64,000 bases of DNA, from contig CP136061.1 of the NCBI GenBank assembly GCA_032622095.1, forward strand, positions 89,210,983 to 89,274,982, given 5' to 3'. The notes beneath the pieces are model-generated. The model searched no databases. It was not told the origin of the DNA and saw nothing but the letters and a program-made list of their open reading frames with translations. Source of the DNA: Siphonodentalium dalli. Lineage: Eukaryota > Mollusca > Scaphopoda > Gadilida > Siphonodentaliidae. Below are positions 33,668-44,169 of the stretch, one piece after another. The position numbers and the translations under genes were made by a program. The stretch's first letter is position 1. Each line of letters begins with the position of its first letter.

Positions 33668-34668
33668 CCCTTTGAGTGCCAGGTCCGATTTTTGTATCAA
33701 CCCATATACCCTGTGCCAATGCATTCTCTTATATATGCGAGTCGACCATAGGTCGCCTCGCATATATAAGAGAATGCATTGGCCTAACAATTTTTCATCT
33801 TTTGTTATTATTTTTTACAATTTTTTACAATTTTAATAATTTTTTCTTATATTCTTTAACATGTATATTTAGTAGGTTTAGTGCCAGGGAATCTTATGTT
33901 TTTTATGGGCATCAAAATTATTACTATGAATACTTGGTGATAGTTTTGAGTTATAACATGCCCCTAAGGTGTTATCCAGTTTGTTTTTAAATTCGCTATA
34001 GCATGCTTAAAGATGGATTATCTCTTTAAACAAAATTTTTTAAATTGTTGCACAGGTATAAAATGATAGATATGAACTGAAGACCTATGTCCGGAAAAGC
34101 TTCTATCAATTAATATTGATTTTATTTCGAATATTAAATCGGGCCCATTTATGTAACTATTTTTTAGAACCGACCATTCGGATGAGACCGTATTGCGATA
34201 TAGAGCTCTGGGTTGTTCCTACGGCTACGCAACGAATGCCAAATGTCACAGATTGGTTGTTTGTACTGTTTTGTTCCACAGATATAAGCGATAATGGGTA
34301 TAATTAACGTTTATTTGTGACAAAATTGCACAATATAATTTCTGGTCTCTGTTAACAGTAACCAATATTGTTTGTTAGCTGAACAAACACACCTTTTTAG
34401 ACCAGAAAATATTTGAAATAAAATTAATATTAATCGATAGAAGTATTTCCGGACAGGAGTCTTCGATTCAGATCTAATATTTTATACCCCGGTAACTATA
34501 TAATACATGTTTACAAAGAGATAATCCACCTTTAAGCATACCCGAAAAAAATTCAACCCAAAAAACAAATATTCTAGAAATAAAAAATTCTTTTTTATTT
34601 TTTTAGGGCCGATTTTACACACCGTAAATTAGGGCCGATGAGATCGGCCTGTGGCACTCAAAGGATGA
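33668..34668. mobile_element. TTAA-2 element with nested hairpin and TTAA-4
   Basis: Left TTAA 33664-33667 then CCCTTTGAGTGCCAGGTCCG. The right end 'gatcggcctgtggcactcaa' has decayed past AAAGG. Inside are one FB-E hairpin (33710-33785) with FB-E centre sequence and a complete TTAA-4 (34011-34531). The full end pair is better preserved at 49947-50202. Confidence 0.7.
34011..34531. mobile_element. TTAA-4 element, long form
   Basis: 521 bp, TTAA at 34007-34010 and 34532-34535; ends AGATGGATTATCTCTTT and AAAGAGATAATCCACCT. Sub-terminal inverted repeats include 'gacctatgtccggaaaagc' and 'tttccggacaggagtcttc'. Nested in TTAA-2. Confidence 0.85.
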
Positions 34669-34718
34669 GTATTTAGTATAGTAAGAGTTAAATTACCATG
34701 GAAATTTTCTGTTCTATA

Positions 34719-35071
34719 TAAGCCTGAGTTTAGTGTGCCTGTCATTTGCAGTATGAGGTCCCCGGAGGGTGAATTTAGTAATGCTATCCCACATAGGGAG
34801 CTAGCATCACCAAACTCACCCTATGGGTACCTCATTCTGCATGGCCTTATCTGCTATGGGAGACATAGACTCAGATTCAAGTTCCCAAATGGTAAAAATT
34901 GTGATATATACCCATTGGGAATTTTGATAATAAAGAAGATGAGGCCTAAGCAGAATGAGATACCCAGTGGGTGAATTTAGTGATGCTAGCCTGCTATGAG
35001 TGATAGCGTCACTAAATTCACCCTCTGGGGACCTCATTCTGTAAATGACAGGCACACTAAACTCAGGCTTG
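34719..35071. mobile_element. MITE-C copy 8
   Basis: 353 bp with near-perfect 8-bp duplication (GTTCTATA at 34711-34718, ATTCTATA at 35072-35079). The centre is deleted relative to copy 4. Confidence 0.85.
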
Positions 35072-35190
35072 ATTCTATAGCTTAATAGCTTATCCTTTTT
35101 TATGTGGAAATAATTTTTTTTTTGTCCGTCTGCCTGAGTATCACAGCCATGAATAAAATTTGGTGTAGATGTTCATCGTGACAACATTAA

Positions 35191-35536
35191 AGACATATTA
35201 TGGACTTGTTCGGATGCGTGAAATTGATAAGTTAGTATTCAATCACTATGCCAACACTGGAAGAATGTAGCAATCTACTAACATTGCAGAACATCTCAAG
35301 CAAATCGGCTAGCTACTCCATAGATAACATCATCTGAACTATGTTCGGGACGCAACTATCGGCGATAAACTAATGAAAATGATTTCGCCATCGAGAGTTT
35401 CTGCATTTAGTAAACATGTAAAAATGATGGTACAATGTATGTGTTGTCAATTTGGATATAATATTTGTAAAAATAACTACATTGAGCAAGATTATTTTCC
35501 ATTTCCATTTCCTCTACCGGAGTATTTTACATCACT
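35191..35536. mobile_element. TTAA-8 element, copy 2
   Basis: 346 bp, TTAA at 35187-35190 and 35537-35540; ends AGACATATTATGG and TTTTACATCACT. Clear homologue of 12760-13124 in reverse and of 55288-55642 in the same sense. Confidence 0.8.
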
Positions 35537-35633
35537 TTAACATCTTCCAATGAATTGTTGGTGATGTTCATATTTACCTTTAATTATTTTATATTTGGGT
35601 TCCGTCCTGCCTGTGTTTCAATTTGCCATGGTA

Positions 35634-35821
35634 CAGTAATGCCCTAATTAATCGACTACTTAACCACAGCAGATGGGTAACTTTTCAGGATTTAGTCGGA
35701 AATATGGCTTGTTGCCAATCATCGGAAAGCTCTCGGTGAGAGCTTTCCGATGAATGGCAACAAGCCATATTTCTAACTAAATCCTGAAAAGTTACCCATA
35801 ATTCTGCTGTAGTTAAAGAGT
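35634..35821. mobile_element. MITE-A copy 15, right end lost
   Basis: Starts after TA with CAGTAATGCCCTAATTAATC; the right arm ends at 'ctgtagttaaagagt'. Confidence 0.85.
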
Positions 35822-35940
35822 ATCGGTATTTCATGTATTTATGGATTTATACTATTCCGTTATTTTCAATTGTGTATAAATAATTTTTGAAGTTCAAGGG
35901 TTCATGACCATCTAAAGCTGACTGCCATTATCAACATTAA

Positions 35941-36058
35941 AGTGATGTGAAACATTCCGTGATCAAATATAAATGGAGAATAATCTGGCTCAAAGTTATA
36001 TTATGACAACACACACACACCGCCATTCTTATATATCAATTAAATGCAGTGACTTTCC
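35941..36058. mobile_element. TTAA-8 fragment
   Basis: TTAA at 35937-35940 then AGTGATGTGAAAC and ~110 bp of family sequence to 'aatgcagtgactttc'; the remainder is lost. Confidence 0.7.
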
Positions 36059-36258
36059 AAGCCCGTAGCCAAGGGGGTTCATACCCTTCGAACGAATGGC
36101 CCTTTTTCTGCATGTGCCAGATTGTGGTGGTGGTTGCCGTTCGCAGTTCGGGCGAACGTGTCATGTGCAGCAGTTGGCCAAACGGCAATAATTATGCTGA
36201 GCTGGACCTCTCTTCGAACGAACGACGTATATAAATATAGTCATATACTACATGCAGG

Positions 36259-36914
36259 CTAAAGCCGCTTTCACACATGTCCGTGAAATATTCATGTCCG
36301 TTTCTCGGATGCGTTTCCTTGCGTTTCTAATATTTTAACGCATCCGGAAAATGCATCGGTCGAAACAGTGATAATATCACTGGGTCTTTCACGCATGTGC
36401 TTTTGCCAGATGCGTTTATTTTTTTCATGTCTCAGACTTGAAATGCTGCGTTTCGCCTGCGTTTCTCAAAAAGAAAGCCTCTGCTTGGGGCAAATAACTT
36501 CACTCGTCCTGTTCCTCTTGGTGATATCTACTGATATAAAATGGAGAATTAAAGCAAACTGCTCTCGTTTCAATCGCAGGTAGGCTATAAACTTCTGCTC
36601 GTCGAAGTACAGATCGGCAATGATAAGGTTCACAAACACCCCTTCACTATCGGATGTTCACGAAAACGATGTGGCCGTCTTTTTCTTTCGTTGTGCCAAT
36701 GCACCAACGACAACAGAAATATATCCTCATCGTCTGAAGATTCCATTTTAAAAGAGAGGAATCCCTTTAAATACTAGAAAATCAGTAGAAACGCACGTCC
36801 GTTATAGTTTGAGAAACGCACGGAGGAAACGCACATGTGTGAAAGCAACTGACTTGCGTTACTTAACGCACCGAAACGCATCCGAGAAACGGACATGTGT
36901 GAAAGCGGCTTTAG
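36259..36914. mobile_element. TIR element with GAAACGCA sub-terminal repeats
   Basis: 656 bp bounded by CTAAAGCCGCTTTCACACAT and its complement. 'tgcgtttc' / 'gaaacgca' recurs around ten times near both ends, like transposase-binding repeats. No clear target duplication, no transposase; the frame at 36368-36583 has no recognised family. Superfamily not assigned. Confidence 0.75.
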
Positions 36915-37579
36915 TCTGGATAGAGACTGGTGCACACAAATTCAATAAATATAGACCTTTTGAAATCGGATGCGTTTAACTGCGTCAGCCGCAACCCCAG
37001 TGAAAAATATGTATGATTTGAAACGTCTGATAGCCCCGTGCATTGGCCGCGTGCATCAGCCGCTGTTCTGTGAAAGCAGAATTCGACCTGCATGTGCATG
37101 GTTCAACAATATAACCAACTAAAAGTAGGCTGACGGAATCACTGGATATAAAGACCATGCATACAGCGAAAGGGTGTCATGTAAACATCCCTTCGAATGT
37201 CTGGCGAATATCATATATCACCATATAGCCGGGGCAGAGACCGGTACACACAAATACTACAGAGTGCCAATTAAGCTATGTCCCTCAAGCTTGGTCAAAA
37301 TTTTCAACTGTTCGAAATATCATGGCCAACACAATAGTTGGAAATTTCACACGAAACAATAGGTTGAAATAATGTTCGTAGATCGATTTTCCAACAATCT
37401 ATATTAGTGGGGAATATTTTGTTTTAGACCATCATTTGCATATTTGCCTACTTTTGGTCAACATTTTTGACCGAAATGACCATCAGTTGGAAATTGTCCA
37501 ACCTTATAGGGTGTGTCAGGTTTTAAGTTTATAACACTTGGAAACATTGAGGCTACTCAATAGGTGCTAGGATTTAGCA

Positions 37580-37830
37580 ATTTGTATGTTCAGATTTCAA
37601 ATTTTTCTCACACTGGGCCGAACCATAGTCGGCCCAGTGTGTCCTGGTCCCTCCCATAAGGTCAGTTAAAACTTATAAATAACTTCAGAAAAACAAATCA
37701 GGGAGGCATCCCCCCTGCAGATAGACTACTATAGATGTTACGATTTTGCAATTTTCAGGTTCAGGTCACAAACTTGTCTGATACTGGTTCGAACCCTCGT
37801 CGGCCCAGTGCATGGATTCTGTTAGTCCCC
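37580..37830 (+). repeat. Two diverged copies with TCGGCCCAGTG
   Basis: Around 37590-37650 and 37740-37815 a similar order appears: 'gcaatttt(gt)...cag', then 'ggccgaaccatagtcggccc' or 'ggttcgaaccctcgtcggcc'. Distant tandem duplication, spacing about 165 bp. The flanks (36915-37580, 37830-38095) hold nothing I can support. Confidence 0.5.
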
Positions 37831-38094
37831 CACAAGACAATTGGTTCATTCAGAATAACTAGGCCATTTTGATATAATTCTATTCCAAGCCTGTGAGAGA
37901 AAACTTGGAAAAATCAAAGCTAAACTTTTTGTGTCACGGCGGATCTAAATTACCGGTACGCCGTTTGCATCGAACCCACCCCCTCAATGCGATAGGGCGA
38001 CACCCCCTCTCATCGCTTCGCAACTCATGTCCAATGCCCTCATTATAAATGACGAACTGTCTTTGCTAATGGCTGCCTACGGACTTGCTTTCGG

Positions 38095-38273
38095 TGGTGA
38101 AATCATTTCCGTTAATTTATCGCCAACAGTTGTATCCAGAAATCATCAAGTAAATATTTATAATTGAGCGTAGTTCAGACGATGTTTTCTATGGAGTGGT
38201 ATTGTCAATTTGGCATAATGCCTGAATGCTGACTTATTAGTTTCATGCACCCGAACAAAATTCATAATATGTC
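38095..38273. mobile_element. TTAA-8 fragment (right part)
   Basis: From 'gaaatcatttccgttaattt' to 'aatatgtc' before TTAA at 38274-38277. Same sense as copy 1 at 12760. Confidence 0.65.
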
Positions 38274-38529
38274 TTAAGTGTATATACTCTATTTGTCTGA
38301 TGAACACAATTTGATTGTGGGAGAACAAGACATAGACATATCTGAGTTACACGATCGATGTAAAATAGATAATCCCTTGAGATACTATGACATAGATATA
38401 TCTGAGTTACGCGATCGATATAGAATTGATAATAAAACTCGACACAGTGTATCATAATCAATACTACTACATCGAAGTTTGTTATGCGTGCAGCAGCACC
38501 TTCAAGCATGAGTTTAGCAGCAGCACCTT

Positions 38530-38997
38530 CAAGCATGAGTTTAGTGTACCTGTCATTTGGAAAATGAGGTCCCCAGAGGGTGAATTTTGTGATGCTATCC
38601 CGCATATTGGGCTAGCATCACTAAATTCACCCTCTGTGAACCTCATTCTGTTCTGCATGGCCTCATCTGCTATGGGAGACATAGACTCAGACTGAAGTTC
38701 CCAAATGGTTAATATCGTGATGAACACCCATTGGGAACCTCGATTATGCAATATGTCGTCTGCCAATTAGGGGATATAGAGAAACTAAACTAAAAAAGAA
38801 ATAGAATCTATAGATACTATAGATTCTATAGAAATTTCATAATAAAGAAACATTCCAGAGAAGATGAGGCCTAAGCAGAATGAGGTCCCCAGAGGGTGAA
38901 TTTAGTGATGCTAGCCTGCCGTGCGGAATAGTGTCACTAAATTCACCCTCTGTGGGACCTCATTCTGTAAATGACAATCACACTAAACTCAGGCTTG
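38530..38997. mobile_element. MITE-C copy 9, exact 8-bp duplication
   Basis: 468 bp, flanked by AGCACCTT (38522-38529, 38998-39005). The left flank 'agcagcaccttcaagcatga' is itself present twice in tandem (about 38491-38545). Full centre. Confidence 0.9.
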
Positions 38998-39006
38998 AGC
39001 ACCTTC

Positions 39007-39260
39007 CAAGCCTTGAAATAGTGTGCCTGTCATATGCAGAATGAGGTCCCCAGAGGGAGAATTTAGTGATGCTACCCCGCATAGCGGGTTAGCATCACCA
39101 AATTCACCCTCTGTGAACCTCATTCTGCTGAGTTGTAAGCAGAATGAGGTCCCCAGAGGATGAATTTGGTGATGCTAGCCCGCTATGCGGGGTAGCATCA
39201 CTAAATTCACCCTCTGGGGACCTCATTCTGCAAATGACAGACACACTATTTCAAGGCTTG
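39007..39260. mobile_element. Compact MITE-C, exact 8-bp duplication
   Basis: 254 bp, CAAGCCTTGAAATAGTGTG to complement, flanked by GCACCTTC (38999-39006, 39261-39268). Its target overlaps the duplication left by copy 9, one base over. It therefore inserted after copy 9. Confidence 0.92.
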
Positions 39261-39310
39261 GCACCTTCTTCCAAAGTTCGGGGCAGAAGTGATGATTTTT
39301 GGTGTTTTAA

Positions 39311-39652
39311 CCCCTCCATGACTGGAGCTTATTGAAATTTTGCGAAAACCCTGTGCCAATGTATTCTCTTCCGCAAGGAGCCTCGTATATATAAGAGAAT
39401 ACATTGGCTTAACAATATTTACCTTGACCTTGTAAGAGAGTGAATTCTCTTATATATGCGAGGCTCCTTACGGGAGCCTCACATATATAAGAGAATACAT
39501 TGGCTTAACAATATTTACCTTGACCTTATAAGACAGTGAAATCTCTTATATACATGTATGCCAGGCTCGCTATGGAAGACTCGCATATATAAGAGAATGC
39601 ACTGGCACAGGATCTTTAAAGCTGCAACAGCGCAGCTCCCGCCATGAAAGGG
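39311..39652. mobile_element. TTAA-1 element, three hairpin modules
   Basis: TTAA at 39307-39310 and 39653-39656; ends CCCCTCCATGACTGGAGC and 'cgccatgaaaggg'. Hairpins at ~39352-39410 (shortened), 39440-39510 and 39535-39612, separated by 'atttaccttgaccttgtaag'. Confidence 0.85.
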
Positions 39653-39764
39653 TTAAATAGAGATGGCTTATTTGAACCTTAAAAGTTATGCGTTTTTAAT
39701 TTGGTAGTGGAGACAATATACAAGTAGGTCTATAAATACACAAAATACCAATTGTCAGACATAT

Positions 39765-40705
39765 AAATACTGTAGAATATCCCTAATATACTGTAGAATA
39801 TCTCCCTAAATACTGTAGAATATCTCCCCTAAATACTGTAGAATATCTCCCCTAAATACTGTAGAATATCTCCCTAAATACTGTAGAATATCTCCCCTAA
39901 ATACTGCCGAATATCTCCCTAAATACTGTAGAATATCTCCTCTAAATACTGTAGAATATCTCCCCCTAAATAGAATATCTCCCCTAAATACTGCTGAATA
40001 TCTTCCCTAAGTATACTGCCAAATATCTCCCTAAATACTGTAGAATATCTCCCCTAAATAATGTAGAATATCTCCCCTAAATACTGCAAAATATATCCCT
40101 AAATACTGTATAACATCTCCCCTAAATACTGCTGAATATCTCCCCTAAATACTGTAGAATAACTCCCCTAAATACTGCTGAATATCTCCCCTAAATACTG
40201 CTGAATATCTCCCTAGATACTGTAGAATATCTCCCCTAAATACTGCAAAATATCTCCCTAAATACTGTATAATATCTCTTCTAAATACTGCAAAATATCT
40301 CCCTAAATACTGTAGAATATCTCCCCTAAATACTGCTGAATATCTCCCCTAAATACTGCTAAATATCTCCCTAAATACTGTAGAATATCTCCCCTAAATA
40401 CTGCAAAATATCTCCCTAAATACTGGATAATATCTCCCCTAAATACTGCAAAATATCTCCCTAAATACTGTAGAATATCTCCCCTAATTACTGCCGAATA
40501 TCTCGCTTAAATACTCTTGAATATCTGCCATAAATGATGTGGCATATATAATCTTCCCAAAATACTTCAGAATATCTGCCCTAAATACTATAGAATATCT
40601 CCCCTAAATACTGCAGAATATCTCCCCCTAAATACTACAGAATATCTCCCCCTAAATACTGTAGAACATCTCCCCTAAATATTACAGAATATCTCTCCTA
40701 AATAT
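39765..40705 (+). repeat. Minisatellite, ~23-bp unit, about 40 copies
   Basis: Units of 'ctaaatactgtagaatatct' plus CC, with variants ctgcaaaatatc, ctgctgaatatc and ctgccgaatatc interspersed. Some 46-bp alternation is visible (22- and 23-base units). Non-coding in all frames; not a CRISPR (no unique spacers). Confidence 0.95.
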
Positions 40706-40707
40706 TT

Positions 40708-40782
40708 TATATACCGCTTGAAAGAGTAAGCTCCAAAACATTATCAACTTATCTGGTGTAATAAACTGTGAACATGTTGAGA
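40708..40782 (+). repeat. Dispersed ~80-bp repeat (partner 30380-30465)
   Basis: 'gtaagctccaaaacatt' to 'ctgtgaacatgttg'. It directly abuts the minisatellite. Confidence 0.75.
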
Positions 40783-40850
40783 TACCAACATGTTTTCTGT
40801 GCTTAAGTTTTATCTGGTCCTGCTGATTGAAATCATGATAATTCTTTTAA

Positions 40851-40900
40851 CCCTTTCAGTGCCAAGTCCGATTTTTGTATCAACCCATATTTCCTTGATC
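40851..40900. mobile_element. TTAA-2 left-end fragment
   Basis: TTAA 40847-40850 then CCCTTTCAGTGCCAAGTCCG and 'atttttgtatcaacccatat'. No hairpin follows, unlike the other TTAA-2 copies, and no right end was found. It may be the ancestral form before the hairpin arrived. Confidence 0.65.
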
Positions 40901-41390
40901 ATTTTTCAAATTTATTGATTATAATAATGTGATACATTGATGGAAAGAGCTCTTAAAGTTAAATGATCAACCAACCACTTTGTACCCTAATAATAACTCA
41001 AGATGATTATTTCATTCATTCAAAAATGATATTTTAACATTTCGTTCATCAACTTTCAGTTGTCGTGATATGTCCAACCCAATTGAAATGATCCACCCAT
41101 TCATGATGTGTCACATGATACTATAATGAAAAATTCATTAATTTCACAAATTGTCATTTGAGATTTTTTTATTGACTTTTCGTCATGTCAAAACAAGAAG
41201 GTTCTATGTCCATTTTGGCATGAAAATGAAATATTTGTGTCATTCGAATTGGTATGACATTATGTGTGAAAAAACAATATCTGATCCGAACATTTCTCCT
41301 AAGCCAATAAAACATATGAAAAAAAATCACGTAACCAAAGTTAAATGATTGGCGGCTGTTGATTTAAGGAATTACATATATATACAGATC

Positions 41391-42695
41391 TCACTGAGAG
41401 CTTTCTGATGAATGGCAACAATTAAGCCATATTTCCGACTATATCCTGAAAAGTTACCCATAATTATGCTGTAGTTAACTCTTTCACCACAGAATATAAT
41501 TTATGAGGGTAAAATGCCCCAGACCCCAGATTTACAGGACTTAATTAGGAATTGTTTTGTCTTTAGCGCTAAGCCTAAATACTAATGTTTAGAGGGATCG
41601 TGGGTATGGCAAACCATATATTGCCGTGATCAGCAGTGAATTTATATTTACATGAGGGTCATAGATGACCTTCGGGTGCCGAACTTCCTTGACAACGGTT
41701 GCTAGGGAAATACCAGTCATTGAAAAACACTAGATTTTGATCAATTTTCTACTGAATGGCACTCATACAATGCTGGTTATTTTTTTCTTGTGCACACACT
41801 GGTGATCACCCTATGGTCAAATTTGAAGAAGTGATTTCACCTTGTTTAAAATATCACGCAAATGTTGGCTTGAGGAGGGGAAAGTTCTGTCAATCACAGT
41901 TCAAAATCGATCCAAAAACGAAAATAGACAATACAAAAATAAATCACACAGTGATCACATTCAGTGACTGATAAATAATTTACTATATTGACCAAAATCA
42001 CTCTAATCGATCTAATTATATCTCACAATCAAAATAAATGAACTTCACATACTAGAAGTCCTTTTATTGACAAACTTAGAACACAAACTTCCTCAAAACG
42101 AAATCAATTCGAAACTGAATTCACTCCCTTTGTGCTATCTATTTATAACTTTGGGAATTCCAGTATAATGAGTGTGTACTTGTTGACGCTTTCTGCTTCA
42201 ATATTGCGTTCGTTTTCAGGGGTATTAGGCCTAATTGGCCGCGTAAAAGGTGTATGATACGCACAACTATAACACTTTAGACAACATTCTTGCCAAATAT
42301 ATGAGATTTTATTTTAAAATATACTGCCGGACATAATGTCAGGGTAAAAATGAAAATGGTCGGACATTTGGCGATATGTATTGGAAAATGTCCGTGTCCG
42401 ACCGACCGCTTAAATTCAGGCATGCTTCCAATGGAATTCAGATATAATATTTTAGTTTTCTATGGCAGGGACACATAGCAGGGACACACAGAGGGATCCC
42501 CAGAGGGACCTATATGAATTGTGGGAGCTATTACATTATGTAGCCGTGACACAGTTCGTTTAAAAAACGGATAAACAGGCGAACGATTCTGCCCGCTATA
42601 GCGGGCAGCGGGGGTAGAACGTACATGACGTCGTGCCGCTATAGCGGGCAGCGGGGGTGAAAGAGTTAAGGAGTCAATTATTTAGGGCATTACTG
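41391..42695. mobile_element. MITE-A copy split by TTAA-7
   Basis: Right arm from 'ctgagagctttctgatgaat' to 'gctgtagttaa', then TTAA-7, then 'ggagtcaattatttagggca' to ACTG at 42695. The left arm is missing. Confidence 0.85.
41479..42665. mobile_element. TTAA-7 element inside MITE-A
   Basis: 1187 bp, ends CTCTTTCACC and GGTGAAAGAG, TTAA at 41475-41478 and 42666-42669. The host MITE's own 'gtggttaaggag' supplied the TTAA. The right sub-terminal region has two copies of 'gccgctatagcgggcagcgg'. A 71-codon frame at 41756-41971 has no recognised family. Confidence 0.9.
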
Positions 42696-42870
42696 TAATA
42701 TTCATAGATGAACTCCCAGGGGTGTCCCTGCCACTTTACCTGTGAAATAGGTTCTGAATATTTAGCATTGTAGCTGGGTGATGAATGTTATCAGTGCCTC
42801 CAGCTTTCACTGATTCTGTCTAATGTATTGGCTTCATGGTATCCTGCTTTCACAGATTCCATCTGATCTA

Positions 42871-43075
42871 CAGTAATGCCCTAACTAATCGACTCCTTAA
42901 CCACAGGAAAATTATGGGTAATTTTTCAGGATTTAGTCGGAAATATGGCTTGTTGGCATTCATCGGAAAGCTCTCATTGAGAGCTTTCTGATGAATGCCA
43001 ACAAGCCATATTTCCGACTAAATCCTGAAAAATTACCCATAATTCTGCTGTGGTTAAGGTATTAAGTCATTACTG
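42871..43075. mobile_element. MITE-A copy 17
   Basis: 205 bp. CAGTAATGCCCTAACTAATC left; the right end has lost 'agtcgattattt' but keeps 'cattactg'. Confidence 0.85.
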
Positions 43076-43080
43076 TGTCG

Positions 43081-43230
43081 CAGGCCTGAGAATATGGTGT
43101 CTCTCATTTGCATAATGAGGTCCCAAGAGGATGAATTTAGTGATGCTATCCTGCATAATGGGATAGCATCATAAATTAACCCTCTTGGGACCTCATTCTG
43201 CAAATGAGAGGCACCTTATTCTCAGGCCTG
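43081..43230. mobile_element. Smallest MITE-C, single hairpin
   Basis: 150 bp palindrome from CAGGCCTGAGAATATGGTG to its complement, with one 'aatgaggtcccaagaggatg' arm pair. No 8-bp duplication visible. The end variant matches copy 12 at 50.8 kb. Confidence 0.8.
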
Positions 43231-43273
43231 ACCGGTGTCATGGTCTCTTTGCCTGTCAGGCCAAACAAATATA

Positions 43274-43445
43274 CAGTAATACCCTAAGTAATCGACTCCT
43301 TAAACACAGCAGAATTATGGGTAACTTTTCAGGATTAGCCGAGAGCTTTCCGATGAATGGCAACAAGCCATATTTCCGACTAAATCCTGAAAAGTTACCC
43401 ATAATTATGCTGTGGTTAAGGAGTCGATTAGTTAGAGCATTACTG
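43274..43445. mobile_element. MITE-A copy 18, left arm shortened
   Basis: 172 bp between TA pairs; the left arm stops at 'tcaggatta'. Confidence 0.9.
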
Positions 43446-43498
43446 TATTCACCAACATTTTTCATTATATTTGTGATTTTTCAGCAGGGCCGGTCCAC

Positions 43499-43625
43499 CC
43501 TAGTATGAGGGCGACTTGGGAGACAGGGACCATCCTAGAAGGTGACTTGGGAGGCAGGACCACCCTAGATAGTGACTTGGGAGGCAGGGACCCGCCTAGA
43601 GGGTGATTTGGGAGACATGTTCTCA
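43499..43625 (+). repeat. Minisatellite, ~38-bp unit, 3-4 copies
   Basis: Repeats of 'gtgacttgggaggcagggac' plus 'caccctaga', with small length changes. Confidence 0.85.
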
Positions 43626-44012
43626 CTAAAATGTGTCACTTCTCCCTATTTTTGTCCTGGGGATAGGTGACCTCTCTCATATACAATTATAAGATTTGGA
43701 CATGTCCAAATTTTCATAGAAAACTATGCTTACCTGACAAACACTATATCGAATTACCCCTTATTATCTGATTCATATCAATAGTTCTGTTCCCGTTATA
43801 TATATTCATGTATATATTTACATAATATATTTATATAATATATTATACTAATACATTTTAATTTATTTTCTTTGTTTTATTTTCTTTGCATGTAAATTTG
43901 TCTATATACCTAAATGTATATACAACATTTACATGTACTCCTTCTGAGAACCTTACACTTAACTTCTGTTTCCATATGAAACTCGCCAATCGAGGATTCC
44001 ATAGAGGATCTC

Positions 44013-44143
44013 ACATGAGTTTCTATTTTATACGGAATTTATCAACCGAGTTCACTAAATTCGATTTGAGCCGAGGTTTACTGAGGCTCAAATAGAATTT
44101 AGTGGACGAGGTTGATAAATTACGTATAAAATAGAACGAGTTT
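44013..44143. repeat. 131-bp hairpin
   Basis: Arms of about 60 bp ('tttctattttatacggaatt' ... 'cgatttgagcc') with a short loop 'gaggtttactga'. It may be a MITE; no second copy in the window. Confidence 0.75.
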
Positions 44144-44169
44144 GAGATACTTTTTATCACATGGTCATA

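Noticed and set aside
37786-37798. GGTTCGAACCC resembling a tRNA-type B box (SINE or tRNA)
   Set aside because: No A box at the right distance, no cloverleaf and no repeated family around it; part of a diverged duplication.
39765-40705. CRISPR-like array
   Set aside because: Units are contiguous with no unique spacers; it is a eukaryotic minisatellite.
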